From Siphonodentalium dalli (Eukaryota > Mollusca > Scaphopoda > Gadilida > Siphonodentaliidae): DNA of 64,000 nucleotides. The stretch is taken from contig CP136062.1 of assembly GCA_032622095.1 (NCBI GenBank), forward strand, positions 158,528,875 through 158,592,874, given 5' to 3'. Shown piece by piece: positions 50,815-61,500 of the stretch. Below the pieces are notes generated by a model. The model was not told the origin of the DNA and did not search any database. It saw nothing but the letters and a program-made list of their open reading frames with translations. The stretch's first letter is position 1; each line of letters begins with the position of its first letter. Made by a program: the position numbers and the translations under genes.

Positions 50815-51125
50815 AATCCATGTATACACATATACATACAAAAGTATATACACACATACACACGCACACCCTCCCTCACACATTAACACCCTTACATACA
50901 CACATGTATTCATACGTCCGTACAACACAAATATAAATCTTATTTACACTGGTGCACAATCATATTGTGGGGTTAAGGAGACGATCACTCGATCTTTTCG
51001 ACCATCCCGGGCGCTTTGCGCCCACCCACTCTCTCATGCACAATCATACTTATGCACACACAGGCGCGCACACAAGCGTCCACTTACACGCGCACACATA
51101 TATATGCTCAACTACAAAAACAACG
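50815..51125. repeat. TACA/CA-rich low-complexity block (second-array copy 3)
   Basis: Second-array copy 3, nearly identical to copy 2. Confidence 0.7.
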
Positions 51126-52134
51126 AACAAAATATACCTGGATTGATGCCCAGTATTTTTGTATAAGAAAATGCCTATAAGGTACCGTCCCTTAGTTGAT
51201 TACTACCACACAAGCAGGCAAACATTCACAAGAGATATGCAGGACATGCCGAAACACGGAATTCACGGGGAACTGAATGAAAGAGAATCGACTTGAGTTA
51301 GTCAGTTTATAGTAAAAGTGGTCAAATGTTTACCAGTAATTTAAGTAAACTCACACTTTTCTCAATATAACTCATAACAATTTAGACACGGAATGGGCAG
51401 GAGCCGGGACCAGAGAATCATTTTGCACCAATACCACTTAATCAACTCGAACGGCGGCGGGTGGATATTCTAGTTACGAACGTGCGTGTATCAGTATCTA
51501 CAGATCTACAGTTCTGATTAAGATATATGTGTGTCTGATTGACGTCAAAATATTCATAGTTTATTTGTTAATTTAAATGGTTAAGAGCATGATTGCAATT
51601 ACAAAAATATCAAATGGCCACACTTCTCAACCATGTGCATGGAATCTATGTGGGCTTTATTGTGTTTATATATGGTCATAATAGAGATATGTTTTCTGTA
51701 TATTATCCCACACATTATCCCACACATTACCCACACATTTTACTCGTTTTTAATTAGTTGTCGAACGAGCATTGTCATTTTTTTGTTGATTTTAGTGCCA
51801 CTTTCATGTAAACTTAGTTTTCTCCATCGTCATATGGTTAAGTTGACTAGTAGTTGGAAGTTTTTCTCTTTCTCGTATATGATAGTATCAGCTTACAACC
51901 ATAAACTGTTTCTATTATCATGTATGTTTTTTTAAACTGTTAACATTCACATGCGGATGGTTTTACATGTTATGTATGTATAAACCCACTTGCCAAACAT
52001 GTTGGCAAATGATTTCTTTTACCAAATGTAATTACGTTTTGTTATTGACAAGTTTGTTTTTGTCATTTTGCAATTTTGGTAATTGCCAGTACAACCCTTT
52101 GGAATAAGCTAAATGGTTACCAACCTAATTTCAG

Positions 52135-52182
52135 CCAATGGTCGCTGGACTGTCTGACTACGATACATTATTGCGGCTTAGA
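52135..52182 (+). pseudogene. E-type TSR exon remnant, copy 3a
   Basis: First of two remnants in the rearranged copy 3. It precedes the intact A exon at 52258. Confidence 0.7.
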
Positions 52183-52257
52183 GGTTTTTCATGTTATGTG
52201 TGTATTTTACCATTGCAATATTCTGGTACCTTGTCTAATGTCCATTTTGTACTGTAG

Positions 52258-52473
52258 TTAATGGCCACTGGGGTGAATGGAAACCCGTCCAGCCAAAAGG
52301 AGTGGGATATGACACGGAAGATCCAAACGACAAACACATGTGTAGTGCTAAATGTGGAGGTGGAGTTAAGAAATGGGTCCGAACTTGTAACAAACCAGCA
52401 CCATCGAATGGTGGAACAGCTTGTGAGGGAAGGTCGAAGAAATTAAGACCATGCAATACTAAGCCTTGTCAAG
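52258..52473 (+). CDS. TSR exon A, copy 3 (variant, in the extra segment)
   Basis: A-type exon with four amino-acid differences from copies 1 and 2 (Asn to His before the first Trp, Ala to Val, Ser to Asn, Thr to Ser) and intact splice sites and cysteines. Its upstream flank ('accattgcaatattctgg', 'tgtccattttgtactgtag') matches the pseudo-exon at 44893, not exon A. It may therefore be the undamaged form from which that pseudo-exon derives. Confidence 0.9.
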
Positions 52474-52946
52474 GTTTGTTTACTACAATCCGTTATGGTC
52501 CATCAAGTTTTGTAAAGGTTGCCAAATTAATGCTTGGAGTGGCTGTGTGGGCAGCTACCGACGATAAATACCCGAACAGACAAATAGGATTAACTGTAAA
52601 CAATATTGTTATCATTAGTGAGGGACGAAAAGTGTTATAAATAATTATTTTTACCAATGCAAATTTTAAAGAACATTGCTTTTTCTGACTGTCGTTTTTA
52701 ACAAGTCGACTAACTATCGAAGGGCATTTTCAGATCTGTTCTGTACATTGGGTAATTTGTTAGCTACTTTTGAAAGCGTTTAAAAACAATTATAAACCCA
52801 CTTGCCAAACATGTTGGCAAATGATTTCTTTTACCAAATGTAATTACGTTTTGTTATTGACAAGTTTGTTTTTGTCATTTTGCAATTTTGGTAATTGCCA
52901 GTACAACCCTTTGGAATAAGCTAAATGGTTACCAACCTAATTTCAG

Positions 52947-52994
52947 CCAATGGTCGCTGGACTGTCTGACTACGATACATTATTGCGGCTTAGA
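52947..52994 (+). pseudogene. E-type TSR exon remnant, copy 3b
   Basis: Second remnant in copy 3. It precedes the pseudo-exon at 53070. Confidence 0.7.
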
Positions 52995-53069
52995 GGTTTT
53001 TCATGTTATGTATGTATTTTACCATTGCAATATTCTGGTACCTTGTCTAATGTCCATTTTGTACTGTAG

Positions 53070-53224
53070 TTAATGGCAACTGGGGTGAATGGAAACCCGT
53101 CCAGCCAAAATGAGCGGGATATGACACGGAAGATCCAAGCTACGAACACATGTGTAGTGCTAAATGTGGAGGTGGGGTTAAGAAATGGGTCCGAACTTGT
53201 AACAAACCAGCACAATCGAATGGT
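53070..53224 (+). pseudogene. A-type TSR pseudo-exon, copy 3
   Basis: Same TGA and same break. Both lesions therefore predate the amplification of the 3,965-bp unit. Confidence 0.85.
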
Positions 53225-53306
53225 CGCTTAGAGGTTTTTCATGTTATGTATGTATTTTACTATTGCAATATTATGGTACCGTGCTAATGTCAATTTTGTA
53301 CTGTAG

Positions 53307-53525
53307 CTGACGGCAATTGGGGTGAATGGAAACCCGTCCAGCCGAAAGGAGTGGGGTACGACGACACTGAGGATCCTGACGACGAACACATGTGTAGTGC
53401 TAAATGTGGAGGTGGGATTAAGAAATGGGTCCGAACTTGCAACAAACCAGCGCTATCGAACGGTGGGGCCGCTTGTAAAGGAAGGTCGAAGAAATTAAGA
53501 CCATGCAACACTAAGCCTTGTCAAG
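53307..53525 (+). CDS. TSR exon D, copy 3
   Basis: Identical in coding sequence to copies 1 and 2, although this genomic copy is rearranged upstream. Confidence 0.9.
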
Positions 53526-53999
53526 GTTTGTTTACCGCAATTAGTTATGGTCCATCAATTTTGTAAAGGTGGCAAAATTATTGCTTATTATTATATCACT
53601 GTGTGATATAGCATTGGAGGTCTGTGCAGACAGCTACCAACGATAGTTTCCGGAACAGACAAAGATAATTAACTGAAAAAAATACTGTTGTCATTAGTGA
53701 GAGACGAACGGTATGTTATAAACAATTACTTTCACCAATGCAAATTATACAGAGCATTGCTTTTTGTGACTCGTATTTAACCACATTCAATTAACTATCA
53801 ATGGATCTTTGCAGATTTGTTTTATCCACCGAATAATTTGTTAGCGACTGTTGAAGGCGTTTAAACAAATTTATAAAAACATTTTACCAAATGTAATTAT
53901 GTTTTGCCATCGACAAGTTTGTTTTTTGCCACTGGCAATTTTGGTAATTGCCAGCGCAACCTTGTATAATAAGCTAAATGGTTACCAACCTAATTTCAG

Positions 54000-54197
54000 C
54001 TGATGGTCGCTGGACTGCCTGGAAAATTGACTACAGAAAATTATTGCGGCTTAGAGATGGATTCGGAAGTGGCGGATGTACAGCTATATGTGGCGGTGGA
54101 CTGAGATACTATAAGAGAACATGTACTGGTGGTGCAAAATGTAATGGAAAGAGCGAAATGATGAGATATTGTAACATGCACTCTTGCAAAGACACAG
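54000..54197 (+). CDS. TSR exon E (single copy, divergent)
   Basis: A 198-bp phase 1-1 exon (66 codons), acceptor 'cctaatttcag', donor 'acag|gtaggt'. It encodes DGRWTAWKIDYRKLL near the start, an 18-residue stretch, then CTAICGGGLRYYKRTC, a short TGGAKCNGK segment, and CNMHSCKDT. Six Cys and WxxW are present. The NPAP-NGG motif of the T, A and D types is reduced to TGGA, and the insertion is basic rather than acidic. It is closest to the half-exon in the 7.4-kb unit (CxxxCGxGLxYYKxTC), and its 5' part is the source of the small remnants in the second array. Confidence 0.88.
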
Positions 54198-54345
54198 GTA
54201 GGTATGGCATAGCATAGGTGAACAAATATCATGAAATCAGCAGTTTCATTAACATTTCTGGTCAGTTCCAAACTGTCTGACCCAAGAGTCACATACTCTT
54301 AAAGACTATCCTTACACTAATGTTTGTGAATCAACATGAATAAAA
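54198..54345 (+). other. Start of intron after exon E
   Basis: Short unique intron sequence between the donor and the 32-bp minisatellite. No further signal. Confidence 0.6.
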
Positions 54346-56145
54346 TTGACAAGTGAGTATCCATATACTATGATTACTGGACGAGTTAGTAGCCAGCCAC
54401 TATGATTACTGGAGAGTGAGTAGCCAGACACTATTATTACTGGACGAGTGAGTAGCCAGACACTATGATTACTGGACGAGTGAGTATCCAGACACTATGA
54501 TTACTGGACGAGTGAGTATCCATATAAAATGATTACTGGACGAGTGAGTAGCCAGATACTATGATTACTGGACGAGTGAGTAGCCATATACTATTATTAC
54601 TGGACGAGTGAGCAGCCAGATACTATGATTACTGGACGAGTGAGTAGCCAGACACTATGATTACTGGACGAGTGAGTATCCAGACACTATGATTACTGGA
54701 TGAGTGAGTATCCAGACACTATGATTACTGGACGAGTGAGTAGCCAGATACTATGATTACTGGACGATTGAGTAGCCAGACACTATGGTTACTGGACGAG
54801 TGAGTAGCCAGACATTATGATTACTGGACGAGTGAGTAGCCATATACTATTATTACTGGACGAGTGAGTAGCCAGACACTATTATTACTGGACGAGTGAG
54901 TAGCCAGCCACTATGATTACTGGACGAGTGAGTAGTCAGCCACTATGATTACTGGACGAGTGAGTAGCCAGACACTATGATTACTGGACGAGTGAGTATC
55001 CAGACACTATGATTACTGGACGAGTAAGTAGCCAGCCACTATGATTACTGGACGAGTGAGTAGCCAGATACTATGATTACTGGACGAGTGAGCAGCCAGA
55101 CACTATGATTACTGGACGAGTGAGTATCCAGACACTATGATTACTGGACGAGTAAGTAGCCAGCCACTATGATTACTGGACGAGTGAGTAGCCAGATACT
55201 ATGATTACTGGACGATTGAATAGCAGACACTATTATTACTGGACGAGTGAGTAGCCAGACATTATGATTACTGGACGAGTGAGTAGCCAGACACTATGAT
55301 TACTGGACGAGTGAGTATCCAGACACTATGATTACTGGACGGCTGAGTATCCAGACACTATGATTACTGGACGAGTGAGTATCCAGACACTATGATTACT
55401 GGACGAGTGAGTATCCAGATACTATGATTACTGGACGAGTGAGTATCCAGACACTATGATTACTGGACGAGTGAGTAGCCAGATACTATGATTACTGGAC
55501 GACTGAGTATTCAGACACTATGATTACTGGACGAGTGAGTAGCCAGATACTATGCTTACTGGACGATTGAGTAGCCAGACACTATGGTTACTGGACGAGT
55601 GAGTAGCCAGACATTATGATTACTGGACGAGTGAGTAGCCAGCCACTATGATTACTGGACGAGTGAGTAGCCAGACACTATTATTACTGGACGAGTGAGT
55701 ATCCAGACACTATGATTACTGGACGAGTGAGTAGCCAGACATTATGATTACTGGACGAGTGAGTAGCCAGACACTATGATTACTGGAGGAGTGAGTATCC
55801 AGACACTATTATTACTGGACGAGTGAGTAGCCAGATACTATGATTACTGGACGAGTGAGTAGCCATACACTATGATTATTGGACGAGTGAGTATCCAGAC
55901 ACTATGATTAATGGACGAGTGAGTAGCCAGACACTATGATTACTGGACGAGTGAGTAGCCAGACACTATTATTACTGGACGAGTGAGTAGCCATACACTA
56001 TGATTACTGGACGAGTGAGTATCCAGACACTATGATTACTGGACGAGTGAGTAGCCAGACACTATTATTACTGGACGAGTGAGTATCCAGACACTATGAT
56101 TACTGGACGAGTAAGTATCCAGATACTATGATTACTGGACGAGTG
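54346..56145. repeat. 32-bp minisatellite (~56 units)
   Basis: Tandem copies of a 32-bp unit built from 'tgattactggacgagtgag' plus 'tagccagacacta'. Variation is mostly substitution: agcc/atcc, agacac/agatac/agccac/atatac, tgatt/ttatt. A few units are a base short (for example about 54401 and 55208). A four-unit (128-bp) pattern starting 'gagtaagtagccagcc' occurs at about 55022 and about 55150, which indicates higher-order duplication. Nearly every unit contains GTGAGT, the consensus downstream half of a 5' splice site. Confidence 0.95.
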
Positions 56146-57212
56146 TGGCACTCATCTATTATTGCTGAAAATTTCAACCACATAAATGACCACTGGGAAA
56201 ATAGTGAATTTACAGATATGGCGATATCATGTATCAAATATACGTTATATTTAATTCACATTTATTTTAAAATATAGCAAAATCCTTAAAGTTGATGTTT
56301 GATTCCAATTAAATGTCATGTAAACATCTACATCTGGTATCCTGATATCAGTTATCAGCACTCGACTGCACTTAGATTAATTGAATAGAGGTTACAATCA
56401 ACTAAATATTTCCCATAGACGACAGTGTTAGGGTTAAGCCATCCCCACGATTCATTGCCCTACTGAGCCAAACTTTAAATACTTTTGCGTGTAGAACTCC
56501 ATGTCGGACATAAGATGTCAAAAAAGAAATGGTGCTTCACCATACTTATTCCTGGAAGTAAATTGGCATTTCCACAACTACCCCCCTTTTGTGCACAATA
56601 TTTTAATATTAAAAATACCCCACCCCCTACCAAATTTGACGACCAATGTAGCCGCTTGACGAACAATCCCACACAAATATCCTCGCCTAATATTGATCTC
56701 ACTTCGCCTCATATGACACCATATCCGACCAATAAGCGTCCCGTAACTTATATTATATGGACCTAAACGCGGTTTTTAAAACAGTCAATATGAAACTATT
56801 TCCATACGAAATAAGCCCATATTGGCTTCTTTAACCTACCGTTTTCGTCGACACAACTTACCAGATACACGCTCTTTATCAATGTGTTTTAAATGCTGGC
56901 GCGCGCCATTCAACGAAATAACAGGTATGTTCTTATTTCACAATCAAATAAGTTCAATATGAACCTCTGTGAACATTTAGGTCCAATATGAACCTATTTG
57001 CACGACGATATATTACCCCTTGTAGTCGCTGGTGGATAATACTCGATTTTTCTGCCATCCTCACATAATAAACAGTGATGTGGCGAGAGGGTCTCCGTTG
57101 GGTTCCCCCCCCCTGGAATTCCAAACCTGCACCCCTGAACCAGCAATATGTAAAAGTCCGAAGAATTCCATTTACATTCACCCGCCTTGAGTTCAAGCCT
57201 GAAGTTAGTGGC
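56146..57212. other. Intron stretch, no gene recognised
   Basis: Mixed-composition DNA containing a C-run-rich patch (56581-56630, 'acccccctttt', 'ccccaccccct') and two 'ccaatatgaacct'-like direct repeats (about 56954 and 56984). ORFs of 75 to 124 codons exist on both strands, but they overlap one another and have no family signature. I suspect old mobile-element debris but cannot name it. Confidence 0.5.
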
Positions 57213-57632
57213 GTAGTGTATCTGACATTAACTTTTGCAGATTGCAGGTCCCCAGAGGGTGAATTCAGTGATTCTACACAGCACATCACAAAATTCACCC
57301 TCTGGACCTGATTCTGCATAGGCCTCATATTCTGGAAAGTATCTACAGTCTCAAATTAACATTGTTTTAGTTACTGTTCCATTCTGTTCAATTCTCTATA
57401 TCCACCAATCTGCAGACGATAAAATGCATAAACGAGGTGACTAATTTGGGTGAACATTACCAACTTCAACTGGGGAACTTCAATCTTATCCTATGTCTCC
57501 CTTAGCAGCTGAGGCTTAGACAGAATGAGTTTCAAGCGGGGTGAATTTGGTCATGCTACCACACCTATGCGCGATAGTATCACTAAATTAAACCTCTGGG
57601 ACCTCATTCTGCAAATGTCAGACACACTAAAT
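57213..57632. mobile_element. Inverted-repeat (foldback-like) element
   Basis: The arm at about 57213-57276 ('tagtgtatctgacatt', 'gcaggtccccagaggg', 'ttcagtgattct') is matched in reverse complement at about 57570-57632 ('agtatcactaaatt', 'cctctgggacctcattctgc', 'aatgtcagacacact'). A second, closer inverted match lies at about 57288-57318 ('aattcaccctctggacctga'). Arms are imperfect. No transposase. Probably a non-autonomous element inside the intron. Confidence 0.5.
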
Positions 57633-57741
57633 CCAGACTTGCTCGAATTGTGAGTTGAGACGACACCACCCATTGTCGACAATGCGAAGATCATATGCCT
57701 GTCGTGTTTTAAATTTTAAATTCGAAATTATTTTTTCCCAG
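57633..57741 (+). other. Intron end before putative exon F
   Basis: Ends in a pyrimidine-rich tract and AG ('ttattttttcccag'). Confidence 0.5.
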
Positions 57742-57872
57742 AACATGGAGGCATGTTTTCATGGGATGACGGCGACGATGACACCGATTGGAAGGTAAAG
57801 GTCAGACTGGCGGTATGGAGTATGGTGAATGGCGTAAACACCATAGATACGGATTCAGCAAGTTCATACAAG
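57742..57872 (+). CDS. Putative exon F, possibly frameshifted
   Basis: A strong acceptor ('attttttcccag') and donor ('caag|gtaaat') frame 131 bp. Entered in phase 1, as the upstream exons require, it reads EHGGMFSWDDGDDDTDWK and can stay open to the donor, but then exits in phase 0. From about 57795 a different frame gives a more protein-like GQTGGMEYGEWRKHHRYGFS and leaves in phase 1 like every other exon here. A single base missing near the short A run at 57792 would reconcile both halves into a 132-bp phase 1-1 exon. No cysteines, not a TSR, no family recognised. It may be a real exon with a sequencing error, a decayed exon, or chance. Confidence 0.35.
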
Positions 57873-58555
57873 GTAAATTCTTGCAGGGGTTTGTCATTAA
57901 GGGTGGGAGGACCTCACTTGACTTGACCATAACCACATGTGTACCATGATAATAAGCACTTGAAATATTGTTTGCTGCAAATTATGTATTTTTTTTTAGT
58001 TCTAAGCAAAAATGTTTGTTTTGTTGGATTCACTTACCCCATCACTATTATTTGTTGAATGGGTAATTATTTTAGTGGAAGATAGAAAATTTGATTATTG
58101 TTTTTGAAAACTTAGTCCGAGCACATGTTTACAGTGAATCAGGAAACAAGACATTTTGCAGTCAAATTTTCAAGGTAGATTTCTTATTTTGTTATACATT
58201 TGTCATCTACAATGTTTTTCTGCATCATTTACAGATGTGGCAACTTGTGTGCAATCTATAAATTTTAGATGGACAAAACACATTTTCAGTTTGATACTAG
58301 TTGAGATCTCCAGAACATTAAGAAAATAAAACATGAGCCCAAAAATAAAGAAAACTAACGAGCATGTCACTTTAGTTCACACGTGTTTTATGTAATACTA
58401 CACAAGGTTGATATCAGATTCATATTATGTTCTCACTTCTAAACGACCAAAATTCACGAGCGCCAAATATCATCCTAAACTGTCAATGGTAACTGCTCAC
58501 TTGCAAGCTATATAAAACCTCAAGATACGTAAGATATCCTAACTTGTTACATACA
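57873..58555 (+). other. Intron or intergenic stretch before the satellite
   Basis: AT-rich, with no ORF, RNA or repeat that I can support. Confidence 0.5.
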
Positions 58556-61500
58556 CTGGATTGTCCCGGACATTTTACATGTATAATCAGTATCATATGA
58601 CTGATGAAGTGGCGGATTGTCCGGACATTTTACATGTATAATCAGTATAATATGACTGATGAAGGGGGATTGTCCGGACATTTTACATACTATACTCAGT
58701 ATCATATGAACTGATGAAGGCGGATTGTCCGGACATTTTACATATATAATCAGTATCATATGACTGATGAAGTGGCGGATTGTCCGGACATTTTACATGT
58801 ACTGATCAGTATCATATGACTGATGAAGTGGCGGATTGTCCGGACCATTTTACATGTATAATCAGTATCATATGACTGATGAATGCGGATTGTCCCGACA
58901 TTTTACATATATAATCAGTATCATATGACTAATGAAGGCGGATTGTCCGGACATTTTACATATATAATCAGTATCATATGACTGATGAAGTGGCGGGTTG
59001 TCGGACATTTTACATGTATAATCAGTATAATGATGACTGATGAAGTGGCGGATTGTCCGGACATTTTACACGTATAATCAGTATAATATGACTGATGAAG
59101 TGGCGGATTGTCCGGACATTTTACATGTATGATCAGTATCATATGACTGATGAAGTGGCGGATTGTCCGGACACTTTACATGTATAATCAGTATTATATG
59201 ACTGATGAATGCGGATTGTCCCGACATTTTACATATATAATCAGTATCATATGACTAATGAAGGCGGATTGTCCGGACATTTTACATATATAATCAGTAT
59301 CATATGACTGATGAAGTGGCGGGTTGTCCGGACATTTTACATGTATAATCAGTATAATATGACTGATGAAGTGGCGGATTGTCCGGACATTTTACACGTA
59401 TAATCAGTATAATATGACTGATGAAGTGGCGGATTGTCCGGACATTTCACATATATAATCAGTATCATATGACTGATGAAGGCGGATTGTCCGGACATTT
59501 TACATGTATAATCAGTATAATATGACTGATGAAGTGGCGGATTGTCCGGACATTTTACATATATAATCAGTATCATATGACTGATGAAGTGGCGGATTGT
59601 CCGGACATTTTTACATGTATGATCAGTATCATATGGACTGATGAAGTGGCGGATTGTCCGGACATTTTACATGTATAATCAGTATAATATGACTGATGAA
59701 GGCGGATTGTCGGACAATTTACATGTATAAATCAGTATAATATGACTCATGAAGTGGCGGATTGTCCGGACATTTTACATGTATAATCAGTATCATATGG
59801 ACTGATGAAGTGGCGGGTTGTCCGGACATTTTACATGTATAATCAGTATAATATGACTGATGAAGTGGCGGATTGTCCGGACATTTTTACATATATAAAT
59901 CAGTATCATATGACTGATGAAGTGGCGGATTGTCCGAGACATTTTACATGTATAGATCAGTATCATATGACTGATGAAGTGGCGGATTGTCCGGACATTT
60001 TACATGTATAATCAGTATATATGACTCATGAAGTGGCGGATTGTCCGGACATTTTACATGTATAATCAGTATCATATGACTGATGAAGTGGCGGATTGTC
60101 CCGGACATTTTACATGTATGATCAGTATCATATGACTGATGAAGTGGCGGATTGTCCGGACATTTTACATGTATAATCAGTATAATATGACTGATGAAGT
60201 GGCGGATTGTCCGGACATTTTACATGTATGATCAGTATCATATGACTGATGAAGTGCGGATTGTCCGGACATTTTACATGTATAATCAGTATTAATATGA
60301 CTGATGAAAGTGGCGGATTGTCCGGACATTTACATGTATACATCAGTATCATATGACTGATGAAGTGGCGGATTGTCCGGACATTTGTACATGTATAATC
60401 AGTATAATATGACTCATGAAGTGGCGGATTGTCCGGACATTTTACATGTATGATCAGTATCATATGACTGATGAAGTGGCGGATTGTCCGGACATTTTAC
60501 ATGTATAATCAGTATAATATGACTGATGAAGTGGCGGATTGTCCGGACATTTTACATGTATAATCAGTATCATATGACTGATGAAGTGGCGGATTGTCCG
60601 GACATTTTACATGTATGATCAGTATCATATGACTGATGAAGTGGCGGATTGTCCGACATTTTACATGTATAATCAGTATCATATGACTGATGAATGCGGA
60701 TTGTCCCGACATTTTACATATATAATCAGTATCATATGACTAATGAAGGCGGATTGTCGCGACATTTTACATATATAATTCAGTATCATATGACTGATGA
60801 AGTGGCGGGTTTGTCCGGACATTTTACATGTATAATCAGTATAATATGATTGATGAAGGGCGATTGTCCGGACATTTTACATATATAATCAGTACTCATA
60901 TGACTGATGAAGGCGGATTGTCCGGACATTTTACATGTATATATCAGTATAATATGACTGATGAAGTGGCGGATTGTCCGGACATTTTACATATATAATC
61001 AGTATAATATGACTGATGAAGGCGGATTGTCCGGACATTTTACATGTATAATCAAGTATCATATGACTGATGAAGGCGGATTGTCCGACATTTTACATGT
61101 ATAATCAGTATAATATGACTCATGAAGTGGCGGGTTGTCCGGACATTTTACATGTATAATCAGTATAATATGACTCATGAAGTGGCGGGTTGTCCGGACA
61201 TTTTACATGTATAATCAGTATCATATGACTCATGAAGTGGCGGATTGTCGGACACATTTTACATGTATAATCAGTATAATATGACTGATGAAGGCGGATT
61301 GTCCGGACATTTTACATGTATAATCAGTATCATATGACTCATGAAGTGGCGGGTTGTCCGGACATTTTACATGTATATATCAGTATCATGTGACTGATGA
61401 AGGCGGATTGTCCGGACATTTTACATGTATAATCAGTATAATATGACTCATGAAGGCGGATTGTCCGGACATGTTACATGTATAATCAGTATCATGTGAC

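Larger units (their letters stand above)
51981..52792 (+). repeat. 812-bp internal duplication in second-array copy 3
   Basis: 'taaacccacttgccaaacat' occurs at 51981 and again at 52793. The segment between holds an E-type remnant, the intact A-type exon (52258) and its downstream intron. The next segment holds the remnant plus the pseudo-exon. This is the product of an unequal exchange inside the TSR cassette. Confidence 0.85.
49768..53979 (+). repeat. Second-array unit, copy 3 (4,212 bp, rearranged)
   Basis: This copy lost the segment carrying exon A in its usual place: 'tatgtatgta' joins directly to 'taaaccc' at 51981. It carries instead an extra ~812-bp segment with an intact A-type exon (52258). 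It retains the 24-base sequence missing from copies 1 and 2 (about 51419), so it is the less derived copy there. Confidence 0.93.
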
